A DNA stretch of 34,093 nucleotides, taken from the NCBI GenBank assembly GCA_001184405.1, contig LFMX01000047.1, positions 1 to 34,093 of the forward strand. Direction: 5' to 3'. This document shows positions 1-8,123 of this stretch, one piece after another (within the stretch, counting starts at the first letter, position 1; every line of letters starts with the position of its first letter). The translations under genes and the position numbers were made by a program. Source of the DNA: Candidatus Burkholderia humilis (GTDB lineage: Bacteria; Pseudomonadota; Gammaproteobacteria; Burkholderiales; Burkholderiaceae). The notes beneath the pieces are model-generated. The model searched no databases. It was not told the DNA's origin and saw nothing but the letters and a program-made list of their open reading frames with translations.

Positions 1-23
1 CGCGTTTGCTCGCCTTTTCGCAT
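1..23 (-). CDS. N-terminus of a TetR/AcrR-type transcriptional regulator (partial, runs off the left edge)
   Basis: Reading leftwards on the minus strand from an ATG at 21-23 gives MRKGEQT and then the window ends. This opening is typical of TetR-family repressors, whose DNA-binding helices follow directly. A GTAGGG ribosome-binding-like stretch precedes the ATG, and a promoter-like pair and an 18-bp palindrome lie further upstream. Only seven residues are visible, so the family call rests on a short but characteristic start plus the operator-like context. Confidence 0.5.
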
Positions 24-73
24 GATGTCCCTACCGTTCTCTTGTGTGACCCGTAAAATCGAACGGCCGCTCT

Positions 74-102
74 ATTATTGTGGCCGAACACTGCTGTTAC
101 AA
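74..102 (-). promoter_or_regulatory. Candidate sigma-70 promoter for the TetR-type gene
   Basis: On the minus strand there is a -35-like TTGTAA (97-102), a 17-nt spacer and a -10-like AATAAT (74-79). The spacing is ideal and the direction leads into the regulator start at 23. It is a prediction from consensus matching only. Confidence 0.45.
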
Positions 103-110
103 GCAATTTT

Positions 111-128
111 TTAGAAACGCGTTTCTAA
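111..128. promoter_or_regulatory. 18-bp perfect palindrome, probable repressor operator
   Basis: TTAGAAACGCGTTTCTAA is its own reverse complement over 18 bp. It sits 8 bp upstream of the predicted -35 of the TetR-type gene. TetR repressors bind palindromes of this size and usually regulate their own promoter, so autoregulation is the simplest reading. The site could instead serve rightward transcription starting near the TATGAT at 129-134. Confidence 0.5.
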
Positions 129-345
129 TATGATCGTTGTTGTCTGTAGGATAAATCTCAACATTGATCCAGCTTATTGTGGCTGGTTAGACAGAGATTG
201 CAGTTAGTGACTGCCCGAGTTCCCATTTCATGGGAACCCCTCTGCTTTTCTGAGCTTTGTTTCTATTCTTGCGCAAAAGATGACGAATGACGGTGACAAG
301 ACGCAATGCGCAGCACTTTATCGTCAAAAAGATGAATAAAGAAAG
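129..345. other. Non-coding gap with nested inverted repeats, possible structured RNA
   Basis: No gene is recognised here. Three successive inverted repeats are visible: CCAGC/GCTGG (169-173 with 182-186) nested inside AATCTC/GAGATT (154-159 with 194-199); GCAGT/ACTGC (200-204 with 210-214); and GTTCCCAT/ATGGGAAC (219-226 with 230-237) with a 3-nt loop. A TATGAT -10-like element at 129-134 could start a rightward RNA. There is no clear U-run after the last hairpin, so a terminator is not supported. The rest of the gap is AT-richer than the neighbours and otherwise featureless. Confidence 0.3.
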
Positions 346-1252
346 TTAGTCGTACTGTCCGATAGTGATCATCTTCATCATCAAACGATAGCTGTTATAG
401 GCGAGCGCAATTAAGTATACGCTCCGTAACGGGCCGCGATTCGTAGTGCTTTCGTCGATGGGGCGGCCTTCGTCAAACGCCTGAAGAATGGCGTCGTGCA
501 GTCCGGCAATCTCCGGATGATTGACGAGCACCATGTTGGCCTCGTTGTTCAGCACGAGGCTAAGCGCGCATCCAGATTCGACGATCCGATCGTCGCCCAG
601 TCTGCATCGACGACCGCGACTTTGCCGTGGAGCATCGTCTTCTCGTATTCGGCGATACGCACGCCGTGCTTGAGCAAATTGCCGTAGAGAAACGGCGTGG
701 CGTAATCGAGCGCGACGCACTCCTTGCGTCCGATCACGAGCGACACGCGCGCTTCCATCGCGAAATCCTAGCACGGCATTTCGAGTTGTTCGCCGTTCTG
801 ATCGAAGTCATCGACGATATTGATGCCGCGGCAAAACGCATACGTGTGATCGACCAGCGCCAGCTTGCGATGCGTGCGCGATCATCCCTGCGGCCCGAAT
901 AGCAGATGCGGGTTATATACGCGATGCTCGACGCCGCTTTCCTTCCACTGCGCGAACATCGGCAGATTGCTGTCGGTGCCGATGCCGTCCGTAATCACGC
1001 GCACCGCGACGCCGCGTTCGGCGGCGCGCACGAGCGCGTCGGAAACGGCGCGGCCGGCGTCATCGTTGGCAAAAATATACGTTTCGAGCGATACCGCTTT
1101 CTGCGCGTGATCGATGCGCTCGATCAGTGCGGGAAAGAACTCCACGCCGCCTTTGAACAGGCGCACATGATTGCCCGACGGCAGCGGGCGCCGCCCGAGA
1201 ACATCGCCTGGCGCAGCCGCTTGAAGCTGCGTCCGGGAAGCTGGAAGATCAT
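346..1252 (-). pseudogene. clsB: Cardiolipin synthase B (phospholipase D superfamily), multiply broken
   Basis: ClsB-type enzymes join phospholipids into cardiolipin at the inner membrane using two HKD motifs. Both are recognisable: HRKLALVD near 850 and HGKVAVVDADW near 625. The start is an ATG at 1252 overlapping the nudB stop in an ATGA junction, and the first residues read MIFQLPGRSFKRLRQAM. A frameshift follows near 1180, into the frame carrying VRLFKGGVEFFPAL. Two in-frame stops, TGA at 882-884 and TAG at 768-770, both sit where family members have Trp (G-stop-SRTHRKLA and C-stop-DFAME). The segment between the HKD motifs is far too short: DFAME runs straight into ARVSLVIGRKE, which suggests an in-frame deletion of roughly 100 codons. 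A 2-nt GC insertion near 575 shifts into the last frame, ending in SYRLMMKMITIGQYD. It is not functional. Confidence 0.9.
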
Positions 1253-1725
1253 CGGCTATGCGCCGCGAGGCGCTCGGGCAATTGCAGGATCGCTTCGCGG
1301 TTCGACCACGAGAAGCATCGATCGGCGGCTTCGCGAAACGGCAACCACAAGTGTGCGGTGTATTCGCGCGGCGCGAGTGTCACTTCCAGACAGTGCGGCA
1401 CCAGCAAACTGAACTGGTGTTCGGTGTTGTGCATGACACCTTCCGCATAGCGATGCCGCCATTGCGGATAAATCTCGTAGTGAATGCTGTGATGCCAGTC
1501 GAGCAGCGCATGGTTCGGCACCATCGCGCCGCCGATATGAATGCCGGTTTCCTCGTGCACTTCGCGCGCGGCGGTTTCGGTAAGCGGTTCGTCGATTCGA
1601 TCTTTCGAACCCGTCACCGATTGCCAAAACCCTTTGTGATCCGCCCGCTCGATAATGAGCACGTCCAGCTCCGGCGTATGAATGACGACCAGCACGGATT
1701 CGGGAATTTTCGGCGGCTTCTGCAT
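1249..1725 (-). CDS. nudB: Dihydroneopterin triphosphate diphosphatase (Nudix hydrolase)
   Basis: NudB removes pyrophosphate from dihydroneopterin triphosphate in folate synthesis. The protein is 158 residues from the chosen ATG and starts MQKPPKIPESVLVVIHT. The Nudix box is visible as GSKDRIDE...TAAREVHEETGI; the one-residue longer spacing before the first Glu seems normal for NudB of this group. The frame stays open upstream to a GTG at 1797, but that codon lies inside the aspS terminator hairpin, so 1725 is preferred. The gene follows aspS on the same strand, and its stop overlaps the start of the clsB remnant (ATGA), pointing to former translational coupling. Confidence 0.88.
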   Translation of the reverse strand: MQKPPKIPESVLVVIHTPELDVLIIERADHKGFWQSVTGSKDRIDEPLTETAAREVHEETGIHIGGAMVPNHALLDWHHSIHYEIYPQWRHRYAEGVMHNTEHQFSLLVPHCLEVTLAPREYTAHLWLPFREAADRCFSWSNREAILQLPERLAAHSR

Positions 1726-1782
1726 GTCGGGGTGAACGCGCGTTTCTTTGTTGAGAATTGTCCAAAGACTGTAACGCAAAAA

Positions 1783-1813
1783 ATGAAAAAGGCGCACTCG
1801 ACGCCTTTTTCAT
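1783..1813 (-). terminator. Intrinsic terminator after aspS (bidirectional shape)
   Basis: A perfect 12-bp stem (ATGAAAAAGGCG with CGCCTTTTTCAT) closes a 7-nt loop, with a U-run on either strand. It lies 22 bp after the aspS stop on the minus strand. It also argues against the longer nudB start at 1797, and implies that nudB needs either read-through or its own promoter. Confidence 0.8.
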
Positions 1814-1834
1814 CACATCGACAACTGAAACTGC

Positions 1835-3637
1835 TTACTGAACCTTCTGCTCCGGCTGACGCAGATGGATGTGCAACTCGCGCAACTGGCGCTCGTCCAC
1901 TTCGCTCGGTGCTTGCGTGAGCAAGTCCTGCGCGCGCTGCGTCTTCGGGAACGCGATGGTGTCGCGAATCGAATCCGCGCCCGACATCAGCGTGACGATA
2001 CGATCCAGACCAAACGCGATACCACCGTGCGGCGGCGCGCCGTACTGCAGCGCGTCGAGCAAGAAGCCGAACTTCAGACGCGCTTCTTCCGCGTCGATCT
2101 TCAGCGCCCGGAACACCTTGCTCTGCACGTCTTCCTGGAAGATACGCACCGAACCGCCGCCGATTTCCCAGCCGTTAAGCACCATGTCGTACGCCTTGGC
2201 GAGGCATCGGCCCGGGTCCGTTTCCAGATATTCCAGGTGCTCGTCCTTCGGGCTCGTGAACGGGTGATGCGCGGCGACGTAGCGGTTTTCTTCTTCGTCG
2301 TACTCGAACATCGGGAAGTCGATGACCCACAGCGGCTTCCAGCCGGTTTCCAGCAGGCCGTTTGCCTTGCCGAATTCCGAATGACCGATCTTCAGACGCA
2401 GCGCGCCGAGACTGTCGTTCACGACCTTCGCGCGATCCGCCGCGAAGAAAATGATGTTGCCGTCCTGCGCGCCGGTGCGCTCCATGACGGCAGCCAGCGC
2501 AGCATCATGCAGGTTCTTGACGATCGGGCTTTGCAGACCGTCGCGGCCCTTGGTCTTGTCGTTGACCTTGATCCACGCCAGACCCTTCGCACCGTAGATG
2601 CGCACGAATTCCGTGTACCCGTCGATATCGCCGCGCGAAAGCTCGCTGCCCTTCGGCACGCGAAGCGCCGCCACGCGGCCGTCCTTCGAGTTCGCCGGCA
2701 TGCTGAACACCTTGAAATCGACGTCCTTCACCGCGTCGGTCAGATCCGCGAATTCGAGCTTCACGCGCAGGTCGGGCTTGTCCGATCCGAAGCGGCGCAT
2801 CGCTTCCGAATACAGCATGACCGGGAACTTCGCGGGCAGCGTCACTTCCATCGTCTCCTTGAAGACGTGGCGGATCATCTCTTCGAACAGATCGCGAATT
2901 TCCTGCTCCGTCAGGAACGAGGTTTCGCAGTCGATCTGCGTGAATTCCGGCTGACGGTCGGCGCGCAGGTCTTCGTCGCGGAAACACTTGGTGATCTGGT
3001 AGTAACGGTCGAAGTTCGCGACCATCAAAAGCTGCTTGAACAACTGCGGCGATTGCGGCAGCGCGAAGAACTGACCGGCGTTCACGCGCGACGGCACCAA
3101 ATAATCGCGCGCGCCTTCCGGCGTGCTCTTGGTCAGCATCGGCGTTTCGATGTCGATGAAGCCTTGCGCGTCGAGATACTTACGCACTTCCATCGCCACG
3201 CGATAACGCAGGCGCAGGTTCTTCTGCATCTGCGGGCGGCGCAGGTCGAGCACGCGATGCGTAAGGCGCGTGGTTTCCGACAGGTTGTCGTCGTCGAGCT
3301 GAAACGGCGGCGTTACCGACACGTTCAGCACAACGAGTTCATGACACAGCACTTCGATCTTGCCGCTCGTCAGGTTGGCGTTCACGGTGCCTTCCGGACG
3401 ATTACGCACGACGCCCTTCACCTGCACGCAGAACTCGTTGCGCACGCCTTCCGCCGCCTTGAACATTTCGGCGCGGTCCGGGTCGCAGACGATCTGAACG
3501 AGGCCTTCGCGATCGCGCAGGTCGATGAAGATAACGCCACCGTGATCGCGGTTGCGATGCACCCAGCCGCACAGCGAGACGGTTTCGCCCAGACGGGCCT
3601 CGGTCACCAGACCGCAGTATTCAGATCGCATCGACAT
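1835..3637 (-). CDS. aspS: Aspartate-tRNA ligase (class II, bacterial type)
   Basis: This 600-residue enzyme charges tRNA with aspartate. An N-terminal OB-fold anticodon-binding domain (about 1-110) is followed by the class II catalytic core. Motif 2 is seen as [18 protein letters not shown] (219-236), motif 3 as [13 protein letters not shown] near the C-terminus, and a bacterial GAD insertion lies between. Length is normal and the frame unbroken. Two starts are possible, MSMRSEYC (3637) or MRSEYC (3631); GAAAG about 11 nt upstream favours the first slightly. Many betaproteobacteria use a non-discriminating AspRS with GatCAB; the sequence alone does not settle which kind this is. It sits 90 bp downstream of the DUF502 gene, probably in one operon. 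Confidence 0.97.
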   Translation of the reverse strand: MSMRSEYCGLVTEARLGETVSLCGWVHRNRDHGGVIFIDLRDREGLVQIVCDPDRAEMFKAAEGVRNEFCVQVKGVVRNRPEGTVNANLTSGKIEVLCHELVVLNVSVTPPFQLDDDNLSETTRLTHRVLDLRRPQMQKNLRLRYRVAMEVRKYLDAQGFIDIETPMLTKSTPEGARDYLVPSRVNAGQFFALPQSPQLFKQLLMVANFDRYYQITKCFRDEDLRADRQPEFTQIDCETSFLTEQEIRDLFEEMIRHVFKETMEVTLPAKFPVMLYSEAMRRFGSDKPDLRVKLEFADLTDAVKDVDFKVFSMPANSKDGRVAALRVPKGSELSRGDIDGYTEFVRIYGAKGLAWIKVNDKTKGRDGLQSPIVKNLHDAALAAVMERTGAQDGNIIFFAADRAKVVNDSLGALRLKIGHSEFGKANGLLETGWKPLWVIDFPMFEYDEEENRYVAAHHPFTSPKDEHLEYLETDPGRCLAKAYDMVLNGWEIGGGSVRIFQEDVQSKVFRALKIDAEEARLKFGFLLDALQYGAPPHGGIAFGLDRIVTLMSGADSIRDTIAFPKTQRAQDLLTQAPSEVDERQLRELHIHLRQPEQKVQ

Positions 3638-3727
3638 GATGTTGTGTCTTTCGTTGTTCGTTGATCAACGGCTCGCGCGCCCAGGTCTCGCTCTCGTTCG
3701 GCTGACTCTCGAGCATGCGCGCCGGCA

Positions 3728-4390
3728 TTACATCGGCGGCTCAGTGGGGCGTCGGCCGGGAGCGACCGGCAGCGGCGCGCTCGGCGCAGGGGCAACGACC
3801 CCCATCGAGACGATGTACTTCAGTGCGGCATCGACGGTCATGTCCAGTTCGATGACTTCGTTTTTCGGCATCGTCAGAAAGAAGCCGGATGTGGGGTTCG
3901 GCGTGGTCGGCACGTACACGCTCACATGGTCTTCCTGCAGATGATTCAGCACGTCCCCGCCTGGAATGCCCGTCAGGAACCCGATGGTGTACGAGCCCTT
4001 GCGCGGATATTCGATCAGGAGCGCCTTGCGGAACGCATTGCCGCTCGACGAAAGCAACGTGTCCGACACCTGCTTCACGCTTGTATAAAGCGGACCGACG
4101 ACCGGAATATGGCGCAGGATCGCGTCCCACCACTGCACCAGCTTTTGGCCGATGAAATTCTGTGTCAGCAAGCCGACGATAAAAATGAACGCGAGCGTTA
4201 GCACCGCGCCTAAGCCCGGCAGATGAAAACCGAACACGCGTTCGGGCTGCCACGATTCCGGCAGCAGCAACAGCGTCTGATCCATCGTGCCGATCACGAG
4301 CCCCAGCACCCATAGCGTGATGGCCAGCGGCACCAGCACGAGCAGGCCGGTGAGGAACACGGATTTGAGCGTAATCTTTTTCGTCGTCAC
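3728..4390 (-). CDS. DUF502 family inner-membrane protein
   Basis: A 220-residue protein of the DUF502 family, function unknown. Two hydrophobic segments are obvious, residues 10-32 (LKSVFLTGLLVLVPLAITLW) and about 60-77 (AVLTLAFIFIVGLLTQN). They are followed by the family-typical HIPVVGPLYTSVKQVSDTL and, further on, FLTGIPGG and YVPTTPNPTSGFF. The C-terminus is Pro/Ala-rich. The gene lies between fmdB and aspS on the same strand, a constant arrangement in Burkholderia-like genomes. The frame is intact. Confidence 0.9.
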   Translation of the reverse strand: MTTKKITLKSVFLTGLLVLVPLAITLWVLGLVIGTMDQTLLLLPESWQPERVFGFHLPGLGAVLTLAFIFIVGLLTQNFIGQKLVQWWDAILRHIPVVGPLYTSVKQVSDTLLSSSGNAFRKALLIEYPRKGSYTIGFLTGIPGGDVLNHLQEDHVSVYVPTTPNPTSGFFLTMPKNEVIELDMTVDAALKYIVSMGVVAPAPSAPLPVAPGRRPTEPPM

Positions 4391-4432
4391 GTTGGTGTCG
4401 CTATTTGCACAACCGGAAGGCCGCGGCTGTTC

Positions 4433-4954
4433 TCATTTGCACAGGGAGAAACGGTTCAGCGGATCGGCCGCGCTGTGCGCCCAAGGCGCGCAGTTGCATT
4501 TTCGCGGTCGTCGTTTGCCGTTTTGTTCCCTTGGCGCGATCGGACGGATCGGGCAATACGGCCTCGTTCGATGCCTTTTGCCGCGTCGAAACTCAGGCCG
4601 CGCCTGATGCCGCGGCGCTCGAACCCGCGCCGCTCGCCGGTTTCGAAGCTTCCGGCGACAACGCACTCGCCGCGCTCGCGGACTCAGCCGGCTTCGAATT
4701 CGAAGCATTGTCCGATAACCGGAAGCGGCGCTGTCAGAATTCGCCGCGCCCGCGCTGCCGTTGTTGCTGTTACCACCGCGGAAATCGGTGACATACCAGC
4801 CGGAGCCTTTCAGCTGGAAGCCGGCGGCGGTCACCTGCTTGGAAAACGTGTCTTTCCCACAGGCGGGACACTGCGTGAGCGGGGCATCGCTCAATTTTCG
4901 GAGCACGTCTTTCTCGTGGCCGCAGGACTCGCAACGGTACGCGTAAATCGGCAT
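4433..4954 (-). CDS. FmdB-family zinc-ribbon protein with frameshifted C-terminal tail
   Basis: The start at 4954 (MPIYAYRCESCGHEKDVL) has an AGGAA element 10 nt upstream. The conserved core is complete: a zinc ribbon with two CxxC pairs (CESC, CPAC), then TFSKQVTAAGFQLKGSGWYVTDFRG. FmdB-family proteins are small putative regulators with an alanine/serine-rich tail. Here the tail changes frame near 4722. One reading is a 1-nt loss from GGTTTATCGG to GGTTATCGG. The alternative frame restores an ordinary Ser/Ala tail (NASNSKPAESASAASALSPE) ending at a TGA at 4593-4595. As written, translation runs on to 4433 and adds about 90 Arg-rich residues. The core may still work; the tail is abnormal. Confidence 0.82.
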   Translation of the reverse strand: MPIYAYRCESCGHEKDVLRKLSDAPLTQCPACGKDTFSKQVTAAGFQLKGSGWYVTDFRGGNSNNGSAGAANSDSAASGYRTMLRIRSRLSPRARRVRCRRKLRNRRAARVRAPRHQARPEFRRGKRHRTRPYCPIRPIAPREQNGKRRPRKCNCAPWAHSAADPLNRFSLCK

Positions 4955-4998
4955 GGCACTGTTCCTACAATTATCTGTCGACGCTTGCAAAACCTTGA

Positions 4999-5004
4999 AT
5001 TATA
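4999..5004 (-). promoter_or_regulatory. Candidate -10 element upstream of fmdB
   Basis: A perfect TATAAT on the minus strand lies 45 bp upstream of the fmdB start, in an AT-rich stretch unlike the surrounding GC-rich sequence. No good -35 was found at 16-18 bp. It may drive fmdB-DUF502-aspS independently of the broken methyltransferase gene. Confidence 0.4.
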
Positions 5005-5103
5005 GCCGTAAACCAATTTTGACCCGCGATTTTCAGGACGCTTTTAAACCGCGAGTTCGCGCGTAAATAGGGACGCTCGCGCGCGATTTCAACCCGCCGC
5101 GCG

Positions 5104-5701
5104 TCAGACGCGCCGCCAGGTGAACCAGCGCTCGCGCTCTGCGAAGACGGCAATGGAGTGCTCGACCGCATGTTCATCGACGAGTTCGAAGTGCGGCGTG
5201 AGCAGCGCTTCGAGTTCATTTCGTTCGATGCCGAACGGCGGTCCCTTCGGTGTCGAACCGAGGAAAAAGAAGCCCGTGAGCACGGCGCCGGGCTTAAGCA
5301 ACGCCGCCATGCGCGTGGCGTATCCGCCCAGCGATCTTTCGGCAGCGCGCACAGAAAAGCGCGTTCGTAGATCCAGTCCGGCGCGAACGGCGGTTCATAA
5401 GCGAAAAAATCCGCTTCCTCGACGATGTCCGCCCGCGTTTCGAGTTGCGCACGCGCCGCCGCAACGGCGCTCGGTGAGAATCGATCGCGCGCACGGTAAA
5501 AGCCGCACTCGGCGAGATGTAGCGCCTCGTACGCGCTGCCGCAGCCCGGATCAGTACATTCTCCGGCGCGCGCGGCTCGACGAATGTCTTGAACGCATCC
5601 AGCACGCCCGCCTGATCCCACGGCGTGAAACGCTGATCGAAACGCTCGTCCCAGAAACCGGGCGAATTCGGGTCGCGGTTTTCGAAGGTCGGATCGCTCA
5701 T
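5104..5701 (-). pseudogene. TPMT-like SAM-dependent methyltransferase, frameshifted
   Basis: The start at 5701 (MSDPTFENRDPNSPGFWDERF, with GAGGG upstream) and the FWDERFDQRFTPWDQAGV segment are typical of the thiopurine-methyltransferase-like family. The reading then moves between three frames. After ENVLIR near 5560 the SAM-binding segment PGCGSAYEALHLAE is in a second frame, and after ALPKDRWAD near 5345 the C-terminus (MAALLKPGAVLTGFFFLG... ending RWFTWRRV) is in a third. The pieces together give a normal-length protein of about 200 residues, so this looks like a recently broken gene with at least two small indels. It follows ubiB with a 28-bp gap. Confidence 0.82.
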
Positions 5702-5729
5702 GATTTCCCTCGCGTTTCGACTAAAAGCG

Positions 5730-7277
5730 TTACTGCGCGATCGCGACGCCCGCGCCCGCCACAGCGGCCAGTCCGACGACGAGCAGCGTCACCAAGAGCC
5801 GGTTCGTGCGCTTTTGCTCCGCGAGCAACTGGCGCATGGTGTCGTCGCCGGTGCCGCGCGGTGCGTCGTGATGCTGCGCCAAAATATGATGAATCAGGCG
5901 CGGCAACTGCGGAATGGTCTTGCTCCACTGCGGCGCTTCCATCTGCAGACGTTCGTACCAGCCGCGCCAGCCGATCTGCTCGTTCATCCAGCGTTCCAGA
6001 TACGGCTTGGCCGTTTTCCAGAGATCGAGTTCCGGATCGAGCGAACGGCCGAGACCTTCGACGTTGAGCATCGTCTTTTGCAGCAACACGAGTTGCGGCT
6101 GAATCTCGACGTTGAAGCGGCGCGAGGTCGAAAACAGGCGCATCAGCACCTGACCGAGCGAAATATCCTTCAGCACGCGATCGAAATATGGCTCGCAAAC
6201 CGCGCGAATGGCGCTTTCCAGCTCCTCGACGCGCGTGCTCGGCGGCACCCAGCCGGATTCCAGATGCAGCGTCGCAACGCGGTGGTAATCGCGCTTGAAG
6301 AACGCGAGAAAGTTTTGCGCGAGATAGTTCTTGTCGAAGTCCGACAGCGCGCCGACGATCCCGAAATCCAGCGCGATATAACGCCCGAATGTGCGCTCGT
6401 CGAGACTCACCTGGATGTTGCCGGGATGCATATCGGCGTGGAAAAAGCCGTCGCGAAACACCTGCGTAAAGAAGATTTCGACGCCTTCGCGCGCGAGCTT
6501 CGGAATATCGACGCCCGCCGCGCGCAGCGTTTCGACCTGGTTGATCGGCACGCCGACCATGCGCTCCATCGTCAAGACGGTAGGCGCGGACAGGTCCCAA
6601 TACATTTCCGGCACGAGCAGCAGATCGAGCCCCTGGAAGTTACGCCGAAGCTGGCTGCCGTTGGCGGCTTCGCGCATCAGATCGAGTTCGTCGTGCAGAT
6701 ATTTGTCGAACTCCGCGACGACTTCGCGCGGCTTCAGGCGCCGGCCATCCGGCCAAAGCCGTTCCGCCCAGAACGCGATATCGCGCAACAACGCAAGGTC
6801 TGAATCGATCACGGGCAGCATGTTCGGGCGCAGCACTTTCACCGCGACCGGCTTGCCCGCGTGCTCGCCGTTCTTGATCTTAGCGAAGTGAACCTGCGCA
6901 ATCGATGCGCTCGCCACTGGCACGCGCTCGAACTCATCGAACAAATGGTCGATCGGCGCGCCCAGCGACTTTTCGATGATCGCCACCGCCACGTTCGAAT
7001 CGAACGGTGGCACGCGGTCTTGCAGCTTGGCGAGTTCATCGGCGATATCGACGGGCAAAAGGTCGCGCCGCGTCGACAGCACCTGACCGAACTTGACGAA
7101 AATCGGCCCGAGGCTTTCCAGCGCGAGCCGCAGACGAATGCCGCGCTCGATATCGAACTTGCGCCCGAACGTCGTGATGCGCATGAGATAGCGCACGCGA
7201 CAATCGTTGATGCCGCTCATCACGAGCTCATCGAGCCCGAAGCGCACCACCGTGAAAAAAATCTTGAGAAAACGCAT
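5730..7277 (-). CDS. ubiB: UbiB, atypical kinase-like protein of ubiquinone biosynthesis
   Basis: 515 residues, the normal length, with ABC1/ADCK/UbiB kinase-like signatures: KFGQ (62-65), the Ala-rich loop [12 protein letters not shown] (121-132) that replaces a glycine-rich loop, the probable ATP-binding Lys in VAVKVLRP (147), ADMHPGN (281-287) and DFG (304-306). The C-terminus ends in a hydrophobic segment (about 494-515) that would anchor it in the membrane. It is needed for aerobic ubiquinone synthesis. It lies 3 bp after ubiJ in the same operon, and the frame is intact. Confidence 0.96.
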   Translation of the reverse strand: MRFLKIFFTVVRFGLDELVMSGINDCRVRYLMRITTFGRKFDIERGIRLRLALESLGPIFVKFGQVLSTRRDLLPVDIADELAKLQDRVPPFDSNVAVAIIEKSLGAPIDHLFDEFERVPVASASIAQVHFAKIKNGEHAGKPVAVKVLRPNMLPVIDSDLALLRDIAFWAERLWPDGRRLKPREVVAEFDKYLHDELDLMREAANGSQLRRNFQGLDLLLVPEMYWDLSAPTVLTMERMVGVPINQVETLRAAGVDIPKLAREGVEIFFTQVFRDGFFHADMHPGNIQVSLDERTFGRYIALDFGIVGALSDFDKNYLAQNFLAFFKRDYHRVATLHLESGWVPPSTRVEELESAIRAVCEPYFDRVLKDISLGQVLMRLFSTSRRFNVEIQPQLVLLQKTMLNVEGLGRSLDPELDLWKTAKPYLERWMNEQIGWRGWYERLQMEAPQWSKTIPQLPRLIHHILAQHHDAPRGTGDDTMRQLLAEQKRTNRLLVTLLVVGLAAVAGAGVAIAQ

Positions 7278-7280
7278 GGT

Positions 7281-8000
7281 TCAGGTTCGCTTCAGCTCGT
7301 TATTCGCGCGAGTCGCGTCTGCGCTCGCCGCGCCGCCGTGGGTTCGCACTGAAGCTTCGCGAATGGGCTGTCGTTGTTCGATTCTCTCAATGCGCTTTTC
7401 CACGCGCGCGAGCGCATCGCGCGCTTTCGAAAGCTCGGCGTTGAAGGCGTCGAGTGCGCTTTTGCGCACGAGTTGCGGACGCTCATCGAGGAAAAATTCG
7501 GTGACGGTGTCCAGCAGATTGCGGCCCGTGCGCTGCGCCTGCTCATGCGCCATGCGCGCAAGCCTGCCGATCCGATGCGCGGGGGCATCGCCGATCACGC
7601 GCGACAGGTCTTCCTCCGGGTCCCAGCGCAAATGCTCGGCGAGCTTCGCCAGCGTCTGCGCGAACTCGGCGTCGCCTTCGATGCGCACGTGCTTCATCAC
7701 CGCCGCCTGACCGCCTTGCAAAAACGCGGGCATGGCGTCGAGCGGCACGGCGATGGTGACATCGAATAAAGAAGCGCCGGCTTCGCTCGTCGCGGCGAAC
7801 AGGCCGTCCGGCTGCACGACGAGCGCGAGCGTAACCGGCCCGCACGCGAGCTTCACGCACTTGCCCGCGTACGGTTTGACGCGCTCGAGCGCCCACGGCT
7901 CGCGCACGAGCAAGTGGTTCACGGCGGCCGCGAACGCGCCGGATGCGGTCTTCAAGGCGGGATTTGCTACGGGACGGGCGGATTCGTCTGCGTTGGTCAT
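7281..8000 (-). CDS. ubiJ: UbiJ, SCP2-domain accessory factor of ubiquinone biosynthesis
   Basis: A 239-residue protein with an SCP2-like lipid-binding domain over roughly the first 130 residues (VNHLLVREPWALERV... LFDVTIAVPLDAM) and a charged, probably coiled-coil C-terminal part (FNAELSKARDALARVEKRI). UbiJ works with UbiK to organise the Ubi complex that handles hydrophobic intermediates. Position directly before ubiB and the operon with ubiE support the assignment. The frame is intact. Confidence 0.9.
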   Translation of the reverse strand: MTNADESARPVANPALKTASGAFAAAVNHLLVREPWALERVKPYAGKCVKLACGPVTLALVVQPDGLFAATSEAGASLFDVTIAVPLDAMPAFLQGGQAAVMKHVRIEGDAEFAQTLAKLAEHLRWDPEEDLSRVIGDAPAHRIGRLARMAHEQAQRTGRNLLDTVTEFFLDERPQLVRKSALDAFNAELSKARDALARVEKRIERIEQRQPIREASVRTHGGAASADATRANNELKRT

Positions 8001-8013
8001 CGGCTGTGAGATG

Positions 8014-8048
8014 AAAAAACCCGCGCGAACGGTAGCTCGCGCGGGTTT
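8014..8048 (-). terminator. Intrinsic terminator after the Tim44-like gene
   Basis: AAACCCGCGCGA pairs with TCGCGCGGGTTT (8017-8028 with 8037-8048), a 12-bp stem with an 8-nt loop, followed on the minus strand by six U. It lies between the Tim44-like gene and ubiJ, so ubiJ-ubiB probably depend on read-through or on a local promoter. Confidence 0.75.
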
Positions 8049-8123
8049 CTATTCTACCGCCGCAACCGGCTGTGACACCGGCGGCGGGCGGGTGTATGGC
8101 CATTCGGCCTGATGCCGGCAGGC

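Noticed and set aside
1726..1797. Longer N-terminus for NudB starting at 1797
   Set aside because: The start would be a GTG inside the aspS terminator hairpin, and the extra residues do not match the family, which begins near MQKPP.
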